Position numbers and translations under genes: made by a program
Notes under the pieces: model-generated
The model's input: the letters and a program-made list of their open reading frames with translations, nothing else
Database searches by the model: none
What the model was told of the DNA's origin: nothing
Assembly (NCBI RefSeq): GCF_000813725.1
Contig: NZ_JWLD01000025.1
Span: 1 to 64,000 of the forward strand
From: Leisingera sp. ANG-Vp
GTDB lineage: Bacteria > Pseudomonadota > Alphaproteobacteria > Rhodobacterales > Rhodobacteraceae
Direction of reading: 5' to 3'
DNA length: 64,000 nt
Shown here: in pieces, positions 16,810-25,110 of the stretch
How positions within the stretch are numbered: position 1 is the stretch's first letter
How the letters are laid out: every line of letters begins with the position of its first letter

Positions 16810-17601
16810 ATGCAGACCGCAGACCTGGGCGATGTACAGCTCAACTACCGCACCGACGGAGATCCGGACGGCGCGCCGCTTGTCTTTGCCAACTCGCTCG
16901 GCACGGATTTGACCGTCTGGGATTCGGTTGTCGAACGTCTGCCCGCCGGCCTGCGCATCATCCGCTACGACAAACGGGGGCACGGTTTGTCCTCCTGCCC
17001 GCCCGCGCCCTATTCCATGGGTGCGCTGGTGCGCGATGCAGAGCGGCTGCTGGATCATCTTGAGGTGCGCGGCTGTGTTTTTGCCGGCCTGTCGATCGGC
17101 GGCATGATTGCGCAGGGGCTGGCAGTGAAGCGGCTCGACCAGATCCGGGCGCTGGTGCTGTCGAACACGGCAGCCAAGATCGGCACTGCGAAGATGTGGC
17201 AGGAACGGGTTCAAACCGTGCAGGAAAGCGGCATCGAAGCGCTGGCGGACGCAGTGATGGAGCGCTGGTTCTCTAAAGGCTTCCGGACCACGCCGGAACT
17301 GCAGCACTGGCGCGGCATGCTGGTACAGCAGTCCCGCGAAGGCTATGCCGGCTGCTGCGCGGCAATTGCCGGCACCGATTTCTACACGCCAACCAGCGGC
17401 TTGCGGCTGCCCTGCCTTGGGATTGCGGGCAGCGAAGACGGCTCCACCCCGCCTGATCTGGTGCGGGAGACAGTGGAGCTGATCCCAGGCAGCCGGTTCC
17501 AGCTGATCCGCCGCGCGGGCCATATCCCTTGTGTCGAGCAGCCGGATGAATACGCGCGGCACCTGACTGCCTTCCTGCGGGAGACCGGGCACATTGGCTG
17601 A
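16810..17601 (+). CDS. pcaD: 3-oxoadipate enol-lactonase PcaD
   Basis: 263 residues, alpha/beta hydrolase. It matches the PcaD family: LVFANSLGTDLTVWD, RYDKRGHGLS, nucleophile GLSIGGMIAQG and RAGHIPCVEQPDEY with the catalytic His. It converts 3-oxoadipate enol-lactone to 3-oxoadipate in protocatechuate degradation. The ATG at MQTADLGDVQLNY is the natural start; open frame upstream crosses the hairpin array. A second alpha/beta hydrolase and pcaB follow in overlapping frames, but pcaC, pcaH and pcaG are not here. Confidence 0.87.
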   Translation: MQTADLGDVQLNYRTDGDPDGAPLVFANSLGTDLTVWDSVVERLPAGLRIIRYDKRGHGLSSCPPAPYSMGALVRDAERLLDHLEVRGCVFAGLSIGGMIAQGLAVKRLDQIRALVLSNTAAKIGTAKMWQERVQTVQESGIEALADAVMERWFSKGFRTTPELQHWRGMLVQQSREGYAGCCAAIAGTDFYTPTSGLRLPCLGIAGSEDGSTPPDLVRETVELIPGSRFQLIRRAGHIPCVEQPDEYARHLTAFLRETGHIG

Positions 17602-18304
17602 GATCCTTCTGGTCCACGGTTCCTGCCACGGCGCCTGGTGCTGGCGCGATGTGCTGCCGGCGCTGGAGGCCCGCGGCCATACCGCCCGCACCGTTGCATT
17701 GCCGGGGCACAGCGACGGGCGCGACCCGGCCGGCGTCACACTGGATGAATCCGCAGCGGCGGTACTGGCGGCCTCCTCTCCCGAAACCATTGTCCTGGGG
17801 CACTCCTGGGGCGGCTTTCCGGTTTCGGCAGCGGCTGAAGCCGGCACCGGCAGACTGCGCGGGCTGATCTACCTGTGTGCCTACCTGCCCGTCAGCGGCA
17901 TGTCGCTGATTGATATGCGCAAGGCCGGGCCGCGGCAGACACTGACCGGAGCCACGCAGAAGAATGCTGCAGGCACCGGCTACAGCCTGCTACCGGAAAC
18001 CACGCCCGATCTGTTTTACCATGACTGCCCCGAAGAGGCTGTGCAGTATGCCATGGAAAACCTCTGCCAGCAGCCGATCCTTCCACAGGACACGCCCATC
18101 GTTCTTGCAGAACAGTTTGCGAGCGTTCCCAAGGCCTATATCCGCTGCACCGGCGACCGGGTGATCCCGCCGGAATACCAGGCACAGATGGCGGCCTCCC
18201 TTCCGCCGCAGCGGGTTCACAGCATGAATACATCCCATTCGCCCTTCTTTGCCGACCCCGATGGTCTCGCAGAGCTGATCGGGCACATTGCAAAGGACTT
18301 CTGA
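17594..18304 (+). CDS. Alpha/beta hydrolase between pcaD and pcaB
   Basis: 236 residues, starting at a TTG that overlaps the end of pcaD. It begins with ILLVHGSCHGAWCWRDVLPAL, typical of the plant-esterase/hydroxynitrile-lyase-like branch (salicylate esterase and MenH-like proteins). The nucleophile elbow is GHSWGG, and a His lies in MNTSHSPFFADP near the C-terminus. Its stop codon overlaps the pcaB start. It may hydrolyse an aromatic ester feeding the pca pathway; this is inferred from context only. Confidence 0.82.
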   Translation: MAEILLVHGSCHGAWCWRDVLPALEARGHTARTVALPGHSDGRDPAGVTLDESAAAVLAASSPETIVLGHSWGGFPVSAAAEAGTGRLRGLIYLCAYLPVSGMSLIDMRKAGPRQTLTGATQKNAAGTGYSLLPETTPDLFYHDCPEEAVQYAMENLCQQPILPQDTPIVLAEQFASVPKAYIRCTGDRVIPPEYQAQMAASLPPQRVHSMNTSHSPFFADPDGLAELIGHIAKDF

Positions 18305-19641
18305 TGGTGGGTTCCGTCTTTGACAGCCAAGTGTATGGCGATCTTTTCAGCAGCGGCGAAGCCAGCCGCCTGTTTTCCGACAGCGCCGAGGTGCGGGCCA
18401 TGCTGCTGGTGGAGGGCGCATTGGCCAAGGCACAGGGTGCGGCAGGCGTGATCCCGCAGGAGAGCGCCGCGGCCATTGGCCGGGCAGTGGTGGAAATCGC
18501 CGTCGACCCCGGCGTTCTGAAACAGCCCGCAGCGCAGAACGGCGTGCCGGTTCCGGGACTGGTCGCCGCCTTCCGGGAAGAAATGAAAGCCCCGGAACAT
18601 GCCCAGTTCGTGCACTGGGGCGCCACCTCGCAGGACATCATGGACAGCGCGCTGATGCTGCGGCTGCGGCAGGTACTGGCTCTGGTGGAGGCCGATGTGA
18701 AAACCGCAGTGAAGGCGCTCGGCAATCTTGCCAAGGCTCATGCGGAATTGCCTATGCCCGCCCGGACCTATGGCCAGCATGCGACGCCGACCAGCTTTGG
18801 CGCAGTGGCAGCAGGCTGGGGGGCACCTTTGCTGGACCTTCTGGAAGAACTGCCCGCGCTGCGGCAGTCCTGCCTTGTTGTTTCGCTGACTGGTGCGGCC
18901 GGCACCTCTTCGGCCCTGGGGGCCAAGGCCGCAGAAGTGCGCGCCGCAATGGCCAAGGGCCTGGCCCTTCAGGACCCCGGGCGCAGCTGGCACACGGACC
19001 GCACACCCGTTCTGCGGATTGCGGACTGGCTGCTGCGGGTGACGCTGGCCTTTGGCAAGATCGGCGGGAACAGCACCGCCCTGGCGCAGACCGGCATCCA
19101 GGAAATCCTGCTGGGCGGCGCGGGTGCGTCCTCGACCATGCCGCAGAAACAGAACCCGGTGGCACCTTCGGTGCTGGCAGCGCTGGCCCGCCAGGGCAGC
19201 GGTCTGTTTGCGGTTCTGCAGGGCGCCTCGATGCAGCAGCACCAGCGCGACGGGGCGGCCTGGTTCACCGAGTGGATGTGCCTGCCGCAGATTGTTCTGG
19301 GTGCGGCAAGCGCTGCCAGAACCGGAAAGGAACTCTGCGCCGCAATCATGCCCAGCCCGGAGGCAATGGCCGGCGCTCTGTCCGGCGGGCTGGACATGAT
19401 CCACGCCGAGGCGCTGAGCTTTGCCCTGGCAGAACAGATGCCGCGCCCCGATGCGCAGGCGGCGGTCAAAGCGCTATGCCAAGAGGCACAAGCCTCTCGC
19501 AAACCGCTGCGGGAACTGGCAGCGCGGGATTATCCCAATCTGGATACCGCGGCGCTGTTTGACCCGGCGCAGCAGATGGGCCGTGCCCCGTGGGAAGCCT
19601 TGCAGTTTGCCAGGAAAGCAGAAGAGCTTGGGAACGAATAG
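18304..19641 (+). CDS. pcaB: 3-carboxy-cis,cis-muconate cycloisomerase PcaB
   Basis: 445 residues of the fumarase/aspartase superfamily. The signature loop GASSTMPQKQNP is clear, as are HWGATSQDIMDSAL and RTYGQHATPTSFG. It cyclises 3-carboxy-cis,cis-muconate to 4-carboxymuconolactone in the protocatechuate branch. It is coupled to the upstream alpha/beta hydrolase and pcaD. The usual neighbours pcaC, pcaH, pcaG and regulator pcaQ are absent, so the rest of the pathway must be elsewhere or this is a specialised subset. Confidence 0.9.
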   Translation: MVGSVFDSQVYGDLFSSGEASRLFSDSAEVRAMLLVEGALAKAQGAAGVIPQESAAAIGRAVVEIAVDPGVLKQPAAQNGVPVPGLVAAFREEMKAPEHAQFVHWGATSQDIMDSALMLRLRQVLALVEADVKTAVKALGNLAKAHAELPMPARTYGQHATPTSFGAVAAGWGAPLLDLLEELPALRQSCLVVSLTGAAGTSSALGAKAAEVRAAMAKGLALQDPGRSWHTDRTPVLRIADWLLRVTLAFGKIGGNSTALAQTGIQEILLGGAGASSTMPQKQNPVAPSVLAALARQGSGLFAVLQGASMQQHQRDGAAWFTEWMCLPQIVLGAASAARTGKELCAAIMPSPEAMAGALSGGLDMIHAEALSFALAEQMPRPDAQAAVKALCQEAQASRKPLRELAARDYPNLDTAALFDPAQQMGRAPWEALQFARKAEELGNE

Positions 19642-19662
19642 CGTCTGCTGAGGAGAGAAGGC

Positions 19663-20913
19663 TTGCCCGCGTTTTCCGCAAAGCAAGGTAGCGATGCCGG
19701 GAACGGGCGGTTCAGCCGGCTCTCGCTGGTCTTCGTGCTGGCGACCGTCATGATCGATGCCATGGGCATTGGCCTCATCATGCCGGTGATGCCTAACCTG
19801 ATCACCGAGGTGCAGGGCGGTTCGCTGGCCCAGGCGGCGGTGTGGGGCGGCTTGCTCAGCACCGTTTTTGCGGTGATGCAATTCCTGTTCAGCCCGATCC
19901 TCGGCAGCCTGTCCGATGCGGTGGGGCGCAGGCCGGTGCTGCTGGTGTCGCTGTTTGTGATGGCGCTGGACTATCTGATCATGGCCGTCGCAGGAACCAT
20001 GTGGCTGCTGCTTCTGGGCCGGGTTCTGGGCGGCATCACCGCTGCCACCCACTCGACCGCTGGTGCCTATATCGCCGACATCTCGCCACCGGAGAAAAAG
20101 GCGGCGAACTTCGGCCTTTTGGGTGCCGCCTTTGGCGCCGGTTTTGTGCTCGGGCCGCTGATGGGCGGGCTGCTGGGCGAACTGGGCACAAGGGCGCCCT
20201 TCTATGCCGCAGCGGTGCTGGTGCTGCTGAACTTTGCCCTCGGCTGGTTCGTAATGGGCGAAACCGTCAAAAAAGAAAACCGACGCCCGTTCGAGTGGCG
20301 CCGCGCCAATCCTTTCGGAGCCTTCCGCGCGGTCGGGCGTATCCCCGGCATCAAGGCGCTGTTGTGGGTGTATTTCCTCTATTCCGTGGCGATCTACGTC
20401 TATCCGGCGATCTGGTCCTATTTCACGCTGGAGCGCTTCGGCTGGCAGCCGCAGGTGATCGGCCTTTCACTGGCGGTTTATGGGATTTCGATGGGGTTGG
20501 TGCAGGGCTGGCTGCTGCGCTACACGGTGGTCTGGTTCGGCGAACGGCGCACGGTGATCTGGGGTCAGATTTTTGACTTCATCGCCTTTGGCATTCTGGC
20601 CTTCATTTCCAACGGCGTGCTGGCGATGATGCTGATCCCGGTGTCGGCTCTGGGCGCCCTGGTGCAGCCTGCGCTGCAAGGGATGATGTCAAAGACCGTC
20701 GAAGATAATCAGCAAGGCGAGCTGCAGGGCGTGCTGACTGCCGTCAATGCGCTGGCGATGATCCTGTCGCCCTTGATGATGACCGCAGTGTTTGCCCGTT
20801 TCACTGCAGAAGGCGCGCCTGTCTACCTGCCCGGCGCACCGTTCCTTTTGGCGCTGCTGCTGATGGCCATCGGCTGCGCTGTGTTTTTGCGCAGCAAATC
20901 TTCCGTAGCGTAA
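19663..20913 (+). CDS. MFS transporter, TCR/Tet-like
   Basis: 416 residues with about 12 hydrophobic segments. The cytoplasmic motif A between helices 2 and 3 is GSLSDAVGRRPVLL, and helix 1 reads VMIDAMGIGLIMPVMP, as in the tetracycline-resistance (TCR/Tet) family of drug:H+ antiporters. The start is a TTG with AGGAG 7 bases upstream, 21 bases after pcaB. It could export a drug or an aromatic intermediate, and its position at the end of the pca run suggests the latter; this is not proven. Confidence 0.87.
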   Translation: MPAFSAKQGSDAGNGRFSRLSLVFVLATVMIDAMGIGLIMPVMPNLITEVQGGSLAQAAVWGGLLSTVFAVMQFLFSPILGSLSDAVGRRPVLLVSLFVMALDYLIMAVAGTMWLLLLGRVLGGITAATHSTAGAYIADISPPEKKAANFGLLGAAFGAGFVLGPLMGGLLGELGTRAPFYAAAVLVLLNFALGWFVMGETVKKENRRPFEWRRANPFGAFRAVGRIPGIKALLWVYFLYSVAIYVYPAIWSYFTLERFGWQPQVIGLSLAVYGISMGLVQGWLLRYTVVWFGERRTVIWGQIFDFIAFGILAFISNGVLAMMLIPVSALGALVQPALQGMMSKTVEDNQQGELQGVLTAVNALAMILSPLMMTAVFARFTAEGAPVYLPGAPFLLALLLMAIGCAVFLRSKSSVA

Positions 20914-20993
20914 AACCGCCGCCCTGCTGCCGCATACCGGCTTGATACACTGCCTCCCCCGCGCCACGCTGGCTGAAAACGGGGAGAGAGATC

Positions 20994-22082
20994 ATGCAAA
21001 CCATCAAGGCCGCCGTCTGCCGTGAATTCGGCACCCCGCTGGTGATCGAAGAGGTGCAGCTGGCCGCGCCCGGCATGGGCGAGGTTGAGGTCACGCTGAA
21101 CGCGGTTGCCATCTGCCACAGCGATATTTCATATGCCGAGGGCGCCTGGGGCGGGCATTTGCCGGCCGTCTACGGGCATGAGGCCGCTGGGGTGATCACC
21201 GCCGCGGGCGAGGGCGTGCAGGGCTTTGCCGAGGGCGATTCCGTTGTTGTCACCCTGATCCGCAGCTGCGGCACCTGCCCCTCCTGCGCGGGAGGCAAAC
21301 CCACCATCTGCGAAACACCGCATGATACGGTGAACGGCCCGTTGAAAACCGCCGACGGCCAGCCCTTGGAGCAGGCCATGGCCTGCGGCGCCTTTGCCGA
21401 GAAAGTGGTGGTGGACCAGCGCCAGATTGTGAAGATCCCGGACAGCATGGCAAAGGACGCCGCGGCACTCGTCTCCTGCGGGGTAATCACCGGTGTCGGC
21501 GCGGTGGTGAACGCAGCCCAATTGCGCGCAGGCCAGGATGTGGTGGTGATCGGGGCCGGCGGCGTGGGTCTCAATGCCATTCAGGGCGCCCGTATCGCCG
21601 GCGCCCGCCGCATCGTTGCAGTGGACATGAGCCCCGAGAAACTGGAGATCGCCAAGGAGTTCGGCGCCACCCATGGGGTGCTGGCCACTGAAGAAAAACC
21701 TTGGAAGGCAGCCTATAAGGCGCTTGGCGGCCGCGGCGCGGACGCGGTGCTGATCACGGTCGGCGCCATCCCCGCTTATGAACAGGCGCCCCGCTATCTG
21801 GCCCGTGGCGGCAGGGCGGTGCTGATCGGCATGCCGCACTCCGGTGCCAAAGCGGCTTATGAACCGGTCGTGCTCGCCGCGGTTGGCCAGGGGCTCATCG
21901 GCTCCAAGATGGGAGATGTGGTGATCCAGCGGGACATTCCCTGGATGGTGGACCTGTATCAGCAGGGCCGCCTCAAGCTGGATGAGCTGATCTCGGGCCG
22001 CTGGCCGCTGGAGCAGATCAACGAAGCCATTGCCGACACCAAGACTGGAAGCGCCAAACGCAATGTGATTGTGTTCAGCTGA
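20994..22082 (+). CDS. Zinc-dependent alcohol dehydrogenase
   Basis: 362 residues, medium-chain dehydrogenase/reductase. Catalytic zinc ligands lie in ICHSDISY and YGHEAAGVI. The structural zinc site is the four-Cys loop CGTCPSCAGGKPTIC. The nucleotide-binding fold carries GAGGVGLNAIQGARIAGA. The overall pattern resembles class III-like alcohol dehydrogenases of Rhodobacterales. The specific alcohol is unknown. A sugar-acid dehydratase gene downstream suggests a polyol or sugar role, but that is inference. Confidence 0.87.
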   Translation: MQTIKAAVCREFGTPLVIEEVQLAAPGMGEVEVTLNAVAICHSDISYAEGAWGGHLPAVYGHEAAGVITAAGEGVQGFAEGDSVVVTLIRSCGTCPSCAGGKPTICETPHDTVNGPLKTADGQPLEQAMACGAFAEKVVVDQRQIVKIPDSMAKDAAALVSCGVITGVGAVVNAAQLRAGQDVVVIGAGGVGLNAIQGARIAGARRIVAVDMSPEKLEIAKEFGATHGVLATEEKPWKAAYKALGGRGADAVLITVGAIPAYEQAPRYLARGGRAVLIGMPHSGAKAAYEPVVLAAVGQGLIGSKMGDVVIQRDIPWMVDLYQQGRLKLDELISGRWPLEQINEAIADTKTGSAKRNVIVFS

Positions 22083-22106
22083 CCCAACCCAAGCGGAGCG
22101 CGGCCC

Positions 22107-22475
22107 GTGCTGAAATTCCTGACCGACCTGTTCAAACCCGAAGCCCCCAAGGCGCAGCCGATCACCTCTGAAACCTCGATGAGCTTTGCCAGCATCGAAG
22201 TTGCTCCCTTCCTGACCCAGCTGACCAATAATCCGCGCTTTGGCCTGCCCGCCAATTTTGCGGCCTCCATTGCAGATGGAATTCCCAGCATGGCACTGGA
22301 CGAAACCCTCCGCTGGAAGATCGAGGGCGGCTTTGACGGGGCACTGGTCGAACTGGAGATCGAAGTCTTCATGAACGGTACTGACGCGCCCGACCTCACT
22401 TTCTTCAGCAGTCAGGCTGCAATCGAAGAGATCGAACGGGAGCTGACCATCTTTGCCGCGGCAATGGAAGGATAG
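22107..22475 (+). CDS. Conserved-looking hypothetical protein
   Basis: 122 residues from a GTG with a GGAG site 8 bases upstream. I do not recognise a family. It is acidic, mostly soluble, with no signal peptide or membrane segment, and contains SFASIEVAPFLTQLTNNPRFGLP and a C-terminal acidic helix (AAIEEIERELTIFAAAMEG). It sits 24 bases after the alcohol dehydrogenase and 3 bases before the enolase-superfamily gene, so all three are probably co-transcribed. Neat fit between neighbours supports its being real. Confidence 0.7.
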   Translation: MLKFLTDLFKPEAPKAQPITSETSMSFASIEVAPFLTQLTNNPRFGLPANFAASIADGIPSMALDETLRWKIEGGFDGALVELEIEVFMNGTDAPDLTFFSSQAAIEEIERELTIFAAAMEG

Positions 22476-22478
22476 CGC

Positions 22479-23711
22479 ATGAAGCTGCAGGACCTGGACA
22501 TCATCGTCACCGCGCCCCCCGCCCCCGGCTGGGGCGGGCGCTACTGGATCCTGGTGAAAGTCACCACCGACACCGGCATCACCGGCTGGGGCGAATGCTA
22601 TGCCTCCTCGGTTGGTCCCGAGGCAATGTCCCATGTGATCCGGGATGTTTTCGAGCGACACATGGCCGGCGAGAATCCGGAAAACATCGAGCTGATGTTC
22701 CGCCGCGCCTATTCCTCGGGCTTCACCCAGCGTCCGGATCTGACGGTAATGGGGGCGTTTTCAGGGCTCGAGATCGCTTGCTGGGACATCCTGGGCAAGG
22801 ACCGCGGCCGCCCGGTGCATGCGCTGATCGGCGGCCGGATGAATGACCGCATCCGCGCTTACACTTACCTCTACCCGCTGCCTGATCAGGACATACTGGC
22901 GTTCTGGACTTCTCCGGAAATGGCCGCCGAGGCTGCCCGGCAGCGTGTTGCGGAAGGCTACACCGCGCTGAAGTTCGACCCGGCAGGCCCTTATACCCTG
23001 CGCGGCGGCCATATGCCTGCGATGTCCGACATCTCGATGTCCGTGGCCTTCTGCAAGGCGATCCGCGAGGTGGTGGGCGACAAGGCGGACCTGCTGTTCG
23101 GCACCCACGGCCAGTTCAGCACCGCCGGCGCCATCCGCCTGGGCCAGGCGCTGGAGCCCTACTCCCCGCTCTGGTTCGAAGAACCCACCCCGCCCGACAA
23201 TATCGAGGACATGGCCCGCGTCGCCCGCAACGTGCGCATCCCCGTGGCCACCGGCGAGCGGATGACCACCAAATCCGAATTCGCGGCTGTTCTGCGCTCC
23301 GGTGCTGCTGAGATCCTGCAGCCAGCCCTGGGGCGTGCGGGAGGCATCTGGGAAATGAAGAAAGTTGCCGCCATTGCCGAAGTTTTCAATGCCCAGATGG
23401 CGCCGCATCTCTATGCCGGGCCGGTAGAATGGGCCGCCAACATCCACCTGACCGCCTCGATTCCCAACATCCTGCTGCTGGAAACCATCGAAACGCCGTT
23501 CCACGACCAGCTGATCAAAGGATCAATCCGGGTTGAAAACGGCTTTGTCATCCCGCCGGAAACCCCCGGCCTCGGCATCGAAGTAGACGAAGACCTGGCC
23601 CGCGCCCATCCTTTCACCGGCAGCGACCTGCATCTGAACATGCAGGAAGCCCCCTGCGACTATGCCAATGGCAATGCCTTTGCCGGTGGCTCTCCGCCGA
23701 TCATTGACTGA
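22479..23711 (+). CDS. Mandelate racemase/muconate lactonizing enzyme family dehydratase
   Basis: 410 residues of the enolase superfamily. The N-terminal capping domain is followed by a barrel with YTALKFDPAGPY, LLFGTHGQFST, WFEEPTPPDN, ATGERMTTKSEF and LQPALGRAGG, which supply the Mg-binding Asp/Glu residues. This pattern is closest to D-galactonate dehydratase-like acid-sugar dehydratases, which convert an aldonate to a 2-keto-3-deoxy acid. The exact sugar cannot be read from sequence. The ArsR gene and the FAH-family hydrolase nearby may belong to the same catabolic unit. Confidence 0.85.
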   Translation: MKLQDLDIIVTAPPAPGWGGRYWILVKVTTDTGITGWGECYASSVGPEAMSHVIRDVFERHMAGENPENIELMFRRAYSSGFTQRPDLTVMGAFSGLEIACWDILGKDRGRPVHALIGGRMNDRIRAYTYLYPLPDQDILAFWTSPEMAAEAARQRVAEGYTALKFDPAGPYTLRGGHMPAMSDISMSVAFCKAIREVVGDKADLLFGTHGQFSTAGAIRLGQALEPYSPLWFEEPTPPDNIEDMARVARNVRIPVATGERMTTKSEFAAVLRSGAAEILQPALGRAGGIWEMKKVAAIAEVFNAQMAPHLYAGPVEWAANIHLTASIPNILLLETIETPFHDQLIKGSIRVENGFVIPPETPGLGIEVDEDLARAHPFTGSDLHLNMQEAPCDYANGNAFAGGSPPIID

Positions 23712-23725
23712 AACGCAACGCCGGG

Positions 23726-24112
23726 GTGACTTGGCTGCCGGAAAGGGGCAGACTGCAAGAAAAGACGACAGCAGGACAGCGAGCATTGCCCCCTCCGGCC
23801 AGCGACGACACCTCGGAAGCACTGCAGAACATGCAGGAGAGCGCCGCAGCCGCTGCTGCGTTCCTGAAAACGCTTGCGCATGAAGGCCGGCTGATGATCC
23901 TCTGCCATCTGTCCGCAGGGGAACGGTCCGTAAGCGAACTGGAGGCGCTGTTGAACATGCGGCAGGCAGCCGTCAGCCAGATGCTGGCGCGGCTTCGCGA
24001 GGACGGGCTTGTCGCCACCCGGCGCGAGGGCAAGACGATTTACTACTCTCTGAACGACGGAAACACCGAAGAAATTATCGCATTGCTCTACAAGCAATTC
24101 TGCAGCAGTTGA
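23726..24112 (+). CDS. ArsR-family transcriptional regulator (BigR/SoxR-like)
   Basis: 128 residues from a GTG; TTG at 23786 or ATG at 23831 are alternative starts, and the conserved part begins at the ATG. The ArsR winged helix is clear: FLKTLAHEGRLMILCHL, SVSELEALLNMRQAAVSQML, LVATRREGKTIYYSLND. A Cys in MILCHL and another near the end (QFCSS) match BigR/SqrR-type sulfide or persulfide sensors, where a disulfide or tetrasulfide forms between two cysteines. Whether that applies here is inference. No sulfur gene is adjacent. Confidence 0.82.
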   Translation: MTWLPERGRLQEKTTAGQRALPPPASDDTSEALQNMQESAAAAAAFLKTLAHEGRLMILCHLSAGERSVSELEALLNMRQAAVSQMLARLREDGLVATRREGKTIYYSLNDGNTEEIIALLYKQFCSS

Positions 24113-24232
24113 GCCAGTACGTTCCGGAACCGGCAGACAGCCCGCTTTGCGTCCGCCGCCGGCCAATGAGACAGATCGGCTGCTGCGCGCGAAAAGCGCG
24201 ACGTCAAGCCCAGCTGTGGCGGAAGAGCTTCC

Positions 24233-25081
24233 TCAGCCGTCTGCCCGCACGGTCTGCGTCTGCACCCCCAGCCCCTCGATCTCCAGCCTCATCACGTCGC
24301 CCGGCTGCAGATAGACCGGCTCCGGCTTGATCCCCATGCCGACACCCGGCGGGGTGCCGGTTGCGATCACATCACCCGGATGCAGTGTCATCAGCTGGCT
24401 CAGATGCGAGATGATCTGCGCCACCGTGAACACCATAGTGCCGGTATGGCCGCTCTGCCGCCGCTCCCCGTTCACATCGCAGGCGAGCCACAGGTTCTGC
24501 GGGTCCGCCACCTCGTCCCGGGTCACAAGCCAGGGTCCGATGGGGCCAAAGGTGTCGCAGCTCTTGCCCTTGGTCCATTGCCCGGCAAGCTTGGTCTGAT
24601 AGTCGCGCTCGGACACATCGTTGATCACGCAATAGCCCGCCACATGGCTCAGCGCATCCGCTTCGCTGACGTATTTGGCCGCCGTGCCGATCACCACGCC
24701 CAGCTCCACCTCCCAATCCGCCGCAACCGAGCCGCGCGGCAGGATCACATCGTCATTGGCGCCAGCCATAGAGGACGTGGCTTTCAGAAACAGGATCGGG
24801 TGCTCCGGCACCTTCATGCCAGCCTCTTCCGCGTGGTCGGAATAATTGAGGCCGATGCCGAGAAACTTGCCCGCCTGCCCCACGCAGGGCGCCAGGTCCA
24901 CCGGCCCCTCCACCTGCGGCAGCGCCTCTGCGTCCAAGGCGGCCAGCCGGCCCAATGTATCCGCGTCCAGCACGGCGCCGGTGATATCCGGCACATGCGC
25001 CGACAGGTCCCGCACTTGGCCTGCAGCATCCAGCAGCCCCGGCCGGACCTCTCCATCCGCGCGGTATCGCAGCAGTTTCAT
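24233..25081 (-). CDS. Fumarylacetoacetate hydrolase (FAH) family protein
   Basis: 282 residues. The FAH-family catalytic domain (about residues 70-280) has LGIGLNYSDHAEEAG, the metal-binding Glu pair in DWEVELGVVIG, NDVSERDYQ, GPWLVTRDEV and GDVIATGTPPGVGMG. Members split C-C bonds of diketo acids; close relatives are annotated as ureidoglycolate lyase or 2,4-diketo-3-deoxy-fuconate hydrolase. With the enolase-superfamily dehydratase nearby, a sugar-acid route is plausible. It follows the ABC-like gene by 29 bases on the same strand, with a GGGAAG ribosome site. Confidence 0.85.
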   Translation of the reverse strand: MKLLRYRADGEVRPGLLDAAGQVRDLSAHVPDITGAVLDADTLGRLAALDAEALPQVEGPVDLAPCVGQAGKFLGIGLNYSDHAEEAGMKVPEHPILFLKATSSMAGANDDVILPRGSVAADWEVELGVVIGTAAKYVSEADALSHVAGYCVINDVSERDYQTKLAGQWTKGKSCDTFGPIGPWLVTRDEVADPQNLWLACDVNGERRQSGHTGTMVFTVAQIISHLSQLMTLHPGDVIATGTPPGVGMGIKPEPVYLQPGDVMRLEIEGLGVQTQTVRADG

Positions 25082-25110
25082 AACGCTCTTCCCCGTTGTT
25101 GATTTTCAGG

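Noticed and set aside
21129-22661. 510-codon open frame on the minus strand opposite the alcohol dehydrogenase and the next genes
   Set aside because: It spans three real plus-strand genes and has no protein-family features; an artefact of high GC.
24109-24330. 73-codon plus-strand ORF after the ArsR gene
   Set aside because: It is Arg/Pro-rich, overlaps the antisense side of the FAH-family gene and has no ribosome site or family match.
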